A stretch of DNA of 64,000 bases, taken from contig WBMV01007804.1 of the NCBI GenBank assembly GCA_013396655.1, forward strand, positions 1,307,291 to 1,371,290. The letters are read 5' to 3'. The notes beneath the pieces were generated by a model. The model ran no database searches, was not told the DNA's origin, and saw only the letters and a list, made by a program, of their open reading frames with translations. Below are positions 50,961-62,200 of this stretch, piece by piece. The position numbers were made by a program, and so were the translations under genes. Position 1 is the first letter of the stretch. The number at the start of each line of letters is the position of its first letter. The stretch is from Campylorhamphus procurvoides. Its lineage: Eukaryota > Chordata > Aves > Passeriformes > Dendrocolaptidae.

Positions 50961-51110
50961 GGCTTCTCCGTGGACACCTCCTTGTCACGGGGGAGAAGCT
51001 TGCGTGCCCTTATGAGGTTGCAAGCTGTGCTGGAAGTGGTACATGCCTCTGGCAGGGTCTCCTATGCTAGTCAGGTCCCAACTGAAGTGTCAGACAAAGT
51101 GTGTCCATGG
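50961..51110 (+). ncRNA. Candidate HDV-like self-cleaving ribozyme at the retrotransposon 5' end
   Basis: Three helices fit the HDV double-pseudoknot order. P1 is GGCTTCT (50961-50967) with AGAAGCT (50994-51000), 7 bp, starting with the G-U wobble typical of the cleavage site. P3 is CCTCC (50977-50981) with GGGGG (50989-50993) around a 7-base loop, directly abutting P1. P2 is CCGTGGACA (50968-50976) with TGTCCATGG (51102-51110), 9 bp, extendable to 10. A candidate catalytic C is 51095 in ACAAAG, just 5' of P2. The P4 arm (51001-51090) is not clearly resolved. HDV-like ribozymes at the 5' ends of RTE elements are established knowledge; activity of this copy is not shown. Confidence 0.6.
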
Positions 51111-51535
51111 GCAGGATGGGCTCACTAGCTCCCCAGCAGCCATCCTAGGAAAAGGACAACTCTAACTTCAAACCCGGGCAGATGGAGCTCGCTTAGCCCT
51201 GTTAGGCCATCCATCTAGGAGAAGGACACTCTGACCAAACCTGCATCCTGAGGACTTTGCTGCCACCGTCCAAGCTCCCTTGGCCCCGGCAGACAAACCT
51301 CAGGAATAAAGGGCGCAGCCAGATCTGCGCACACTGCGCCTCACCTCAACATCCATTGCTCAGGCTCTAGAGATCTTCCCACACTCACAAAGCCCTGTAG
51401 GGACAGGTGAGGGATGACACGGCAGGTGAGAAGGTGCACTGGAAGGCGCAGCCCCAACCCTGCATGCAGGTAGTTCAGGACATCAGTCACTTGAGACTGA
51501 CCCAGAGATGACAGTCTGGTTCGGCAGCATCCTGA

Positions 51536-52900
51536 ATGACCAAGCAGCCTTTTCCAAGGAGAGCACTGCTTGCTCCACACAGCCAGGGGCCTAGAAAAGG
51601 TGGCCTAACCAAAGCTCATCTCCACCCTTCACCCGGTCGGCTTGCCACAGCCAATGGGCATCTTCCTTGTGGTAAAACAAAAACAAAACCAAAAATACAA
51701 AGGCTTACACCTGCCTCCAAAGGTGTGTCCAAATTAACAGCTGCATGTTGGAACATCAGAACCATGCTCGACTCCACGGATGGTGGATGTCCTGAGCATC
51801 ACTCTGCTCTAATTGCCCACGAACTGTCACGACTCAACATCGACTTTGCTGCACTCAGTGAAGTTCGTCTCCATGAGGTAGGCAGCCTTAAAGAACAGGG
51901 TGCCAGCTACACACTCTATTGGTCCGGCAAACCCAAAACTGAAAGTCACCTTTCAGGAGTTGGTTCCATGATTAGAAACTCCATTGCCTCCAAACTTGAA
52001 AATTTGCCAACAGGTCATTCCGATCGCATTATCTCCTTACGCCTCCCACTACACAACAAGCAACATATTGTTCTCTTCACCATATATGCCCCAACTCTCC
52101 AAGCTGATCCTTCTGAGAAAGACAAATTCTACGTCAACCTGCGCCGCCTTAACCAAAAGGTTCCTGAAGATGACAAGATCATAATCCTTGGTGACTTCAG
52201 CGCCAGGGTAGGTAAGAACTATGAAGCCTGGAAAGGTGTACTAGGAAAGCATGGTGTTGGAAATTGCGATGACAACGGACTCCTGCTGCTACGGTTTTGT
52301 GCAAAGCAGCACCTCACCATCACCAACACTATCTTTCAGCTGAAAGACAGCCTGAAGACGAGCTGGATGCATCCTCGATCCAAGCATTTGCACTTCACTG
52401 ACTATGTCTTAGCGCAACAGAGAAATGTTCGTGATGTTTGCCACACCTGACTGATGCCTAGTGCAAAATGTCAAACAGACCACCGCCTTGTGCGTTGCAA
52501 ACTTAACCTCCACTTTAAGCCCAAACCTAAGAGGGATGGCATTCCAAGGAGGAGGCTCAATGTTAACAATCTTCAATCAGCCACAGTGAGAGACAGCTTC
52601 CAGGTAAACCTTCAAACTAGACTTGAAGATTATCCCATAGATCCCTCTCCTGAAGCGCTTTGGCAGCATATTAAAAATAGCATCCTGCAGTCCTCTGAAG
52701 AATCCTTAGGGTTCTCCTCCAAGAAAAACAAAGACTGGTTTGATGAAAACAATCAAGAAATCCAGGAATTGCTGTCAAAGAAGAGAACTGCTCACCAAGC
52801 ACACCTTGCTCAGCCATCTTGCCATGTAAGAAAAGCAGCCTTTCGCCTTGCATGCAGTAAGCTCCAACAGAAACTTCAAGACATCCAGAACAAGTGGTGA
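51536..52900 (+). pseudogene. RTE endonuclease region, broken by one internal stop
   Basis: An open frame from an ATG at 51536 carries the apurinic-like endonuclease that nicks target DNA for target-primed reverse transcription. Visible motifs are WNIRTM (about residue 72), ALSEVR with the metal-binding Glu, IYAPT, GDFSARVG, WMHPRSKH and, after an in-frame TGA at 52448-52450, TDHRLVRC with the final Asp-His pair. The family normally has GDFN; here the Asn is Ser, which removes a catalytic-site residue. The frame then runs through a linker with WFDENNQEIQELL to a second TGA at 52898-52900. The first TGA stands where a CGA arginine codon is likely. Confidence 0.85.
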
Positions 52901-54290
52901 ATCAACCTAGCAGAAAAGACCCAACTATGCGCAGACTTGGGTGACCACAGAGGATTCTATGAGGCTCTGAAAGCAGGGTACAGACCCACACACCAGGTTC
53001 TAAGCCCCCTACTCAGTGCAGATGGCCAAATGCTTCTCACAGATAAAACCTCCATCCTGAATCGATGGTCTGAATATGTTCAGACTCTCTTCAGTGCCAA
53101 CTGTGTAGCCCAAGACTCTGCAATTCAACACATTACACAACAACCCGTGAAAAAATCAATTGGATCTAGCCCCTACTATGGAAGAGACTCTTCAGGCCAT
53201 ACAGCAGGTATAAACTGGCAAGGCAGCTGGGGTTGATGGAATCCCACCCGAAATTTGGAAGCATGGAGGTCAAGCACTCCATGCTAAGTTTCACAAGCTC
53301 ATTGTGTGTTGCTGGGAACAAGGCGAACTACCATCGGATTTCCGTGATGCAGTCATCATCACCCTGTACAAGAAGAAACGAAAAAAATCAGACTGCTCAA
53401 ATTACCGAGGTATCACTTTGCTCTCCATTGCTGGTAAAATCCTTGCAAGAATTCTTTTGAACAGATTAGTTCTGCTACTACAGAAGAACTTCTACCTGAA
53501 AGCCAATGGGGTTTCAGAGCCAACAGGAGTACCACAGACATGGTATTTGTCCTCAGGCAACTGCAAGAGAAGTGTAGGGAAAAGAACAAAGGACTCTATG
53601 TAACTTTCGTTGACCTCACCAAAGCTTTTGACGCTGTGAGCAGAAAAGGCTTGTGGCAGATCTTGGAATGATCAGGATGTTCCCCCAAGTTCCTCAAAAT
53701 GGTCATCCTGCTACACGAGGATCAGCACAGCCAAGTCAGATAAGGCGATGCACTCTGAGCCCTTTCCAATTACCAATGGGGTGACACAAGGTTGCGTTCT
53801 TGCACCAACCCTGTTCACAATCTTCTTCAGCATGATGCTCCAAAGGGCCATGGCAGACCTCAATGAAGAAAATGGCATCTACATCCAATATCATACCAAT
53901 GGAAGCCTATTCAACCTGAGGCGACTGAAGACCCACACTAAGACCAAGAACCACCTTATCCATGAGCTACTTTTTGATGATGATGCCACCCTGGTTGCTC
54001 ACACAGAAGCAGCTCTGCAGTGCTTAACACCGTGCTTTGCAGAGGCTACTGAGCTTTTGGGGCTGGAAGTCAGTTGGAAGAAGACAGAAGTTCTCTACCA
54101 ACCTGCACCTCAAGAAGTTTTCCATCATCCCCACATCACCATAGGTGAATCAGAGCTTAAGTCAGTCCAGCAGTTCAGCTATCTGGGAAATATCATTTCC
54201 TCAGATGGTAAGATTGACAAAGAGATAGACAACAGGTTAGCAAAGGCATACAGAGCTTTTGGCATAATCCATAAAAGAGTCAAGACAAGA
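52901..54290 (+). pseudogene. RTE reverse transcriptase region, multiply frameshifted
   Basis: Continues the same frame (SADGQMLLTDK near 53010) until a shift near an A-run at about 53150-53160. The next frame has a TAA at 53211-53213 and then the RT entry region (GIPPEIWKHGG, YRGITLLSIAGK). A second shift near 53485-53495 leads into TFVDLTKAFDAV with motif A Asp intact, a TGA at 53669-53671 and a TAA at 53741-53743. A third shift near 53745, consistent with loss of two bases, gives the last frame with TNGVTQGCVLAPT and the active-site box FDDDA, where the family usually has FADDA. It ends with IDNRLAKAYRAFG, after which similarity is lost. Confidence 0.85.
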
Positions 54291-56200
54291 GTTCCATTAA
54301 AGACTTCACCACTGTTAAATACATTTCTGTTAACAATGGAAAAGTTTTTGAGGAGCACAGTAAAACTCTATGTCTCATCAATAGCAGCTAAAAGACAAAG
54401 TTCAAGCAACTCCTGTATCATGTCGCTAGTTTAATTTTTATCCAGTTCTTCATTTGCACACCAAGCAACCTCAAGTTCTTAACTTTAATTTTCTATCACT
54501 TCTTTTTTCCCCATGAAGGCCCAGAGTATCCTTTACTGATGCGACACCTAAATGCTTAGCCCCTTCAGCCTTCCCATTTAGACCATTGTAATTCCAATTC
54601 AGAGCTTCCAATTCCTTTCCAAAAGTTGATATTTGATCCTCCAACTTTGGAGCAAGACAACCTGTTCCTGATATTTCACATTAATCTCACCTCCTAATTC
54701 TCTAATCATCTGAAATGCCACATGAGATGGAACCTCAGGATGAATTCACTGCTAACATTCCTGCCTGCTTGTGAATCATCACAACTTAGAGACTAAAAAA
54801 CTGTAATTGAAAAATGCTTCTCTGCAATTTCTTTCCTTAAAACATTTCACCTGGTCAACAAATCAGGCTCAGGGGATTTCTGTCTTCTCAACATCATCTT
54901 ACATGCCAGAAATAAAATATTATTGAATCAAAAAGTTCCCATAAAGTGTATTTTAAGAAAAAGAAGAAAAAAGTATAGAAATTCTTAGGAAAACAAGCTC
55001 ATGTTTTTCAAGCTATTAGAGTTTAATTCTTCGTATTATAGCATTCTACAATGGCACCATGTATCTCACCTGAGATTCAGACCTGTTTCTGACACATGTT
55101 ACATGAAAACACAGTGAAAAAACAATCCCTCTCTGAAGAGTTTAAAATCTATACAAAACCAATACAGTAGAAAGCACTCAAAGTAAATGCACTTTTATAC
55201 AGTATTCCTGCTCTTAGACCTGCTTATTTCTGCAATAGAGTTGAGGTCATTTCTGATGTAGCTCAAGACCACCATCACCCCTTTTACCTGCAGTGACACA
55301 TCAGGATGGAAACCAGCATCGCAGATGACAACCAGTTCAGGAAGGTTAGAACAAAGACCTCACCAGCTGTATAAAAAATACCCCATTTTCCTTCTTCTCC
55401 ATGGATTCTGCTACCTTTGCTCAGGACAAACAAGGCTGATCTTCACCAGTGCAAGGGTGATTTGTATGGGACTGCTAACACAATACACTACTGAGCAGTG
55501 AGTTGTGTAAAGGCAGAAGAATCTGTCCAGCCTGTGTTGTCACACAGCTGTTGTTCTGAGCCTCATCTTTCTCTGTTGTCCTCAGCCTTGATATTTATAC
55601 AAACTTTTGATAAAATACCAGCACTGAGACATGAGTGATTTGTCATCTTTATGCCCTGTAAATGCAGCATAAAAATCAGTTAGACTGATTGAGATTACAC
55701 TGTTGAGGCAAAACAAAATAGGGATCAAATCCAAACTGACAGCTACATCAATTTTATTAGTTTGAGGAGAAAAAATTTACAAAAAAACCCTAATCCAAAA
55801 ACCAATAAAGCACTTTGCCAAATATTATGTTATCTGAGACTCGTCATATTAAAAAAAGTTCTATTAAATCTCCCACTTTCAAGTTCAACATCAAAAACAC
55901 TCAGTTTAAATGATATTTCTGTCATTTTTTTCTTAACCTTCATGAAAAATTTACTATACCATGCTTAGAATTACTTGAATAATACATATCTTGTTTTAAA
56001 TTCAAGTTATTATATGCACTTGTAAAATGCTATTTGATTTGATTTTTTCCTCCCACACCTTAAGCAAAATATGTGACAATTTTGTTTTCTCATGGGTAGC
56101 ATGTATCTGAGCTAACCCATTCCTATGGGATTCTCAATTGCCAGCTAATCCAAAGCTATTTCTTTTAGAATTGCATCCAATGAAGTTAATGGACTCAAGG

Positions 56201-56224
56201 GGATTTTTTTTTAAAAAAAAATCC
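56201..56224. repeat. 24-base perfect palindrome (T9/A9 core)
   Basis: GGATTTTTTTTT is followed directly by AAAAAAAAATCC, with no spacer. Confidence 0.9.
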
Positions 56225-57746
56225 AGTGTTGGGAGGGAGGGAGGTGTTTTTTGCTGTGGGTGTTTGGGAGTTTTTGGCACAAAAAGATCCATAATGTATT
56301 CTCTCTTTTCTAGTGCTCAGACAAAAAATGAAACTGCAAGACCAGAGCAGCATGCCTAGCCACCTCCACTGCCATAAAGGTTTTGTTCTTGCAAGATGAT
56401 CCATGGTAATAAATCTCTGCTCTTTTTTAGAGTCTCTTCGCTCCCATTATGATTATATGCAAGTCCAATGATATTTACCATATATTTTCCAGAGGTGTAA
56501 AATTGATTGTAAAATTAAAAAAAAAATATAATTTCCTAATTACATATGCTTTGCTACTACTTTGTTTCCTCCCATCACCTCACTCTTGTTTTATCCTATA
56601 GACTCATTCTTAGAATACAGTTCGCCTGATTTTTGTCAAATTCCTGGAAATAATTTTACATCTCATTTTTCCAAACCAAAGCCTTCAATTGATTCTGGTT
56701 TTGATATGCCTGACTCGGTGGGGTTTTGGGAACTAATGGGCTTTTCATTCTCATATCGTAGAATGGACATCAGTGATTGCGCTAGTTCTAAACAGTCAAG
56801 TAGATTTCATTCTTTTGATGTCCAAAATATCACAAGGTCAAAATGATCTGGAAGAAAGGAAGAAGAATTCTCTCATCTCTACTTGAAGCAGTTCTGTTCA
56901 ATTCCTTAACTCTTAATGAACCCCACAGAAAAATGTGAGCATACAAAAGTGTTCTGACTGATTAAAAACAGGATATCCCAAGAGCAGCTAATTTAATATT
57001 AGATCAAATGAACTGCAGTTGAAATTACCATGTTTTTGTTGACTATTTTAACATATTCAGGGAAGACTCAGGGATCTTTACATATTTCTAAGTCTCTTTG
57101 TAGTATCATTCTTCACACGTTATACCAGTCAGTGTGGAATACATGGATTTGAAGGGCTGAGGGGGTGGGAGAAGTTGTGGAGTGGATTACTGATGTACCC
57201 CAGAGAAGTTTATTAAAGTGATAAAAGAAAAATCCTATCATAATTCATTTTCTGGTTTGTTTTTTTCCACCACAGCTAAACTGTGCAAGCTTCTAAGAGT
57301 AAAGCTTGCCAGAGGACTTGCTGCTTTCATAGGAATTAGTATCTCAGCTTAAAATACAATCAAATTGTCAGAGAAGCCAGAGAGCTCTTCCCTCTCCTCA
57401 TTCCCTATGTGATCTCTGATAAAAGAAAAACTTGTCCAAACTTCCAGGAATACTTTCCAGAAAATTTCTTGTCAATGAAGAAATCATTACAAGGAAATGC
57501 AACTCTGCTTTTTGGCTTAGCTCTGTTTTATCTTTTTGAGCAGTAGTGATGCTTTCTCTTGTTAGTTGGGCACACAGGCTTTTTACAGCAAGATGGGAGA
57601 GATGGGGAACTACCTTGGTAAAAAAACCTGACCATCAGCAGTGCTTGGGTGTACTTCAATGGTACAAGTGGGCTGCAAGCTGAGCCACTCCTGTTCACCT
57701 CAACAACCTCATTTTGAGCATCTCATCAAGTGCCTATGGCTTTGCA

Positions 57747-57822
57747 CATAGAATCATGGAAGAATTTGGGTTGGAAGGGACCTTAAAGATGATCTAGTTC
57801 CAACCCTCCTGCCATGGACATT
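57747..57822 (-). mobile_element. CR1 3'-end fragment, antisense
   Basis: The line 'catagaatcatgg..tttgggttggaagggacc' followed by 'gatctagttccaaccctcctgccatgg' is the antisense of the CR1 terminus including its terminal octamer region. Only about 75 bases remain, a strongly 5'-truncated copy. Confidence 0.93.
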
Positions 57823-59148
57823 AGCTAGAAATGTGTGGTTTCAATTTAATTCTTGCTGGAACCCAACCATTTCACAGCAGCCCATCCTCATTTCTGCTAC
57901 ATTTCTTTCTAAATTGGTAAACAAAACTGCTGGGTTTTTTTTACTGAGAAAACCCTATCCTATATCCATAAACTGTAGTTCCAGGAGAACAGAAATAGCA
58001 AGGAACAGAGAGCACAGCTATTGTTTCACTGAGTGCCATCCCAACATCCCAGTATCATCCAAGACTAACACAGTAAATAAGTGTTCATGACTGAATACAG
58101 TGCCAGCTGTAGTTGAAGGTAATGGAAATGTTTAATTTTTTTTTTTTTAATTCCACGTGTGTTTTAAGCGACTAAAGACTTTTTATTCTAGAACTCTGAA
58201 AGATGTCCTAAAATTCTATGATGCAGTTCAAGGAAAAAGCAGCTGTTCCAGTAAAAGTGAGATATGGAGGACAGCCATAAAGCTGTTGACAAACTAGTTC
58301 TCATTTTTATCTCACCAGAAAAGACAGACATACCCAAGACGGCTTTCCAAAAACTACACAGGTTTATCCATTACCAGAACAAGGAATGTTGGCAGCCAAC
58401 CAGATCAGAGATGGTCAGTCACTTTTGGTCAGACCCGAGGGTTCAGTAAACTGGAAATGCTGGTACGAAGAGGCAGTGGAAAGGAGCATTTCCTTTTTCG
58501 GTCTCACTGTCATGAGTCAACACCCAGAAGAACTGCTGAGAACAACAGTGCACCAAGGCACCTGGCAGACACGAGTCAGTCTTTGCACAGTGTTAGAAGA
58601 GAGGACAACTACACCTGAAGAGCAAGTGTGATATATTCCACTAATCTTAAAAATAACAGAGCAAGAAAGTAAGGATCATGGACAATGATGGCAATATCTT
58701 TGCAAATGCAGCTGAAACAAAAAATTCCATAAGCTGGTATCAGGCCTACACCAGATATAGCTCATTTTTGTGAGCACAGTGTGAATAATCATTGAGGTTA
58801 CATGACAGACGTACAGTGCTGGAGACCAGAGTTGCATACTGAAGTACAGAAAGAATTTAGAAAAATAAATATTAAAAAAAAAATAAGTGTCATTATAAAC
58901 TGTTATGACTCCAGAACTATGAAGCATTAACAAGTAAACTGTTCTAGGCAGACTTGCGAATTATAACAGAATTTAGAGCTTATTGTAGATGGTTAAGGGG
59001 CAAATGCTCAAACTAAAAATACACAATAGTTACCATGACAGAAGAGTCAGCCTAAGAAGACATCTTCCTTTGAGTGCTGATGCACTTTAATCCCACATTG
59101 TCAGGGTGTGGAGGTGCAACTGCAAACACACACTAAACACAGACTTAC

Positions 59149-59279
59149 CTTGCTGTACAGATAGGGGAGGGACGGCCAAGAATCATAAATAATACTGAAA
59201 CAATCATGGCCAAGTTTTGTTTGCTCTGCTTGTAACGTGGAGTAACACCTTCCACTTTTTGTATCTTCTTCACAACTCA
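59149..59279 (-). other. Candidate exon on the minus strand
   Basis: A 131-base stretch between a good acceptor (CTCTAATTTCAG, 59280 upward) and a consensus donor AAG|GTAAGT (59148 downward). One frame is open throughout (SCEEDTKSGRCYSTLQ and onward to LPYLYSK), but it has no in-frame ATG and I recognise no protein family. It could be an untranslated exon of PIK3C2G 30 kb upstream, an exon of an unknown transcript, or chance. Confidence 0.4.
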
Positions 59280-62200
59280 CTGAAATTAGAGGAAGGATTA
59301 CCACTATTTCACTTTGTTTGGTGTTCAGCATTATGAGACTCTCAAACCATTAACATTGCCTCAGATGGAAAGTATTTATATTTACATAAAAATATCACTT
59401 GCAGAGAAGATTTTTCAGCTCAATATTATTATATATCCTTTTATTTTTTTGAGCAATCAGTTATGTGCCTGCTTATGATTAGCCCAAGGAAGTGGTTTCC
59501 CAAGGGGAAAACAGACAAACAATTCTCAAAACTATTTTTGGGACTATTCAATGTACACAATATGGAGCAATTTGTCCTACTGTTGAAAGCAGATCAGACA
59601 CTTCCAGACTTTCCCAACTGTGCAGTAAGGCACATGCTGTTCTGAAAAGGGTATGCAGACTCCCTCAATAACATCCTCAACAAGCTAAGAATTCACATTA
59701 TATCTTTGACATGACATTGTTCTAGTCATAAGGCAAAACAAACAGATGTAAGTCCACCAACTTACCTCTCAAGTACTGTCACTATCTTGACTCCAAGTAC
59801 TGAAGCAGGATTTCACCACACATAGCTGTGTATACTCGGACTTGTATTCAAACTCAAGATGTATCACCTGATACTGCCTAACCTCAGTGTCATCTGAAAC
59901 ATCTCACCTTTGGCATACTCCTCCAGAATCTGTTGGTTTTGAAACAGCACTATCCAGGACAATACATTTTTAGTGCTGCTGCTGCCTCATGGCCATTTGT
60001 GAGGGAAGAGCAGCAAATACCTCCAGGGTCTAACACACCACTCCTGTTTATAAATGCCAAATAATGTTTAGGTTTTTTGGTTTTTTTTAACAGCTGCCTA
60101 GCATTGGTCAGTACAATTTGGAATCTACAACAGCCAGATTAAGCTTCCGAATACTACAGCACAACCAAAAATGCTCCACGAACCCAGTTCTCACTCCTGT
60201 TCTCCCTTTATTTCCAAAGCATGCCACTTAGCACTAGTTGTTACCTCTTCACCCAGATAATTTCTCATAATGTTTTCTACAAAGTATATGGAACATCATA
60301 GTCTCACTTATTCTCCCATTTAGATCAGCAAGCTGCCACTCTCATTCAGACTTTTAGAAAGCTGATCTTACAAGTTTCACTTATTCCATTTTTCTGGCTT
60401 CATATAAAACTCTTCACAAGCACCCCACATGTTTTCCTGAATGGTTAAAATCTGCTCACCCTCCAAATAGCAATGTCATGTGAACCACAGTCTAGTTCTC
60501 TGTTCAGAATGACACCCACGACAGAAGGGGACCTTTTTTAACCTCCTCTTCTGACCCCAAGGGACAGAGCTAGGAACCATGGCACATCTCTGAAAGAACT
60601 GCTTTCTCTCATGGTTTCTTCCATTCCCATGGGAAGGAATGAAGCAAGGATTTTGGATCCATTATTACTTTCACTCAAAGATAACAGAGGAAAGAATCCA
60701 ATACCGTAAGCATTGAAGTGAAGGTGGGTTAAGAATAAAGGCAAATATTGCATGAAGAACCAAGACAGTAAGAGTCAGTCAAATAAAACATGAAAAGCCT
60801 GGGGCACATGGGACAATGACCAACTGATTTCTGGATGGCACAGCCCAGATGGATCAAACCAACAATTTAGTAAGACACACAAAGTATAGAGTATAAAAAC
60901 AAAGGGTTATTCTCAATTCCTCCCATCGGTATCCAATATGTTCCATTCAACACCTTGCTGTTAGCAATGAGCCTACCAGGCTTAGTAGGCTTAGGCTTCA
61001 GTCATCAGCCAGACTTGAGAACTGTAAACTCCCTGCATCCAGCATGTTAATATGTTTAAACAGCAAAAGGTGAAATCTTGAAATACAGGAAATCAGGAAC
61101 ATCACTTCTAGAAAAAGAAGAGATCAAGCACACAACGAGACAATGCAATTGGAAATAATTCAGCACATTTTCATGAAGTTTATGGAAAGCAAGGAATTAG
61201 TTGATTCAACTACCATATTTTCCATATCTTAGAGAATATCTTGCAGGTAAACCACTTTATTCTGAAAAAGCTGAATTAAGCTAAGAAAAAAATAATTTGT
61301 TTAAACAATGGATTATAGTGTTGTACAGCCATTGGGATAAAAACATGTTTATAATTTCCAAACCAGGCAGGTGACTGGGATACGTATAGATTTACAGAGA
61401 ATAAATATGATCTCATTCCCCAAGAGGTGCAGGTATAGACCTGGTGAATTATTAGAACAACTGTAGAAATTTGAGTTTGCAATGGTATTTGAGCCAGATG
61501 GTATTGGCAGATATCTCACAGAAAATCTTTTGCAAGCTAGGAAGGCTCTGAATTCAGAACAAATGTCATTCACTTACACAGGGAAATGAAGAGCATCGAT
61601 CAGCCAAAATACTCATCAACCCACAAAGAATATACAGCTCAAGACATATATGATACCATGATCTTCAATGAATGATGGGGAGATCACAAAAATTCCTTAA
61701 GTAACAGCAGCAATGCTCCAATAAAAATCAAATTGGACAGCAATGATGGCAAGCACAGACATCAATGTGGCCAGGATTTTGATAGATTAAGACTAGGCTC
61801 TGGCTGGATAAAACTTTTGAGAGATAATGTTTAAGGTTGATGGCAGTAACAGGGACAGACAGTAGAAACAATGAATGTGAATATTACTTTTAGCCAGTTA
61901 CTACAGACACTGGTACCCCTACTTAGATATGATGGTCCTACTGATAAAAGTTATCAAAAGCAGACCAGGAAGATAAAAAAGGAAGACATTGCCAGAGATC
62001 TGACACAATTCACCAGGCCAGGGAAGCACCACGTCCACAACCAGCGATCAGAGAACTGCACAGAGCTATTCAATTATCATGGCTTAACAGCAGCAGGGAA
62101 AGCCCGTGCAGATAGAGATGAATCAAGAGTTTCTCACACTATATTCTGACTGAACATCTGACCAAAGAAGTGGTGGAGAAATTACACTCCTAAATACAGA

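Larger units (their letters stand above)
50961..54290 (+). mobile_element. RTE-type non-LTR retrotransposon, 5' complete, 3' missing, inactivated
   Basis: The element starts at 50961 with a structured leader, then has a 5' UTR of about 570 bases and one long frame encoding an AP-type endonuclease followed by a reverse transcriptase. The domain order and motifs (WNIRTM, GDF.ARVG, TDHRLV, TFVDLTKAFD, TNGVTQGC, FDDDA, FSYLGNIIS) belong to an RTE-like family. I cannot tell whether it is the bird AviRTE family. The protein similarity stops near 54285, before the conserved C-terminal LLYG.E.W region, and no 3' tail is visible. At least four stops and three frameshifts break the frame, so it is a fossil. 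It is GC-richer than its flanks. Confidence 0.88.

Noticed and set aside
60530..60760. Possible LTR-like segment
   Set aside because: Only vague resemblance to avian LTR wording; no ends, target duplication or TATA/polyadenylation signals could be found.
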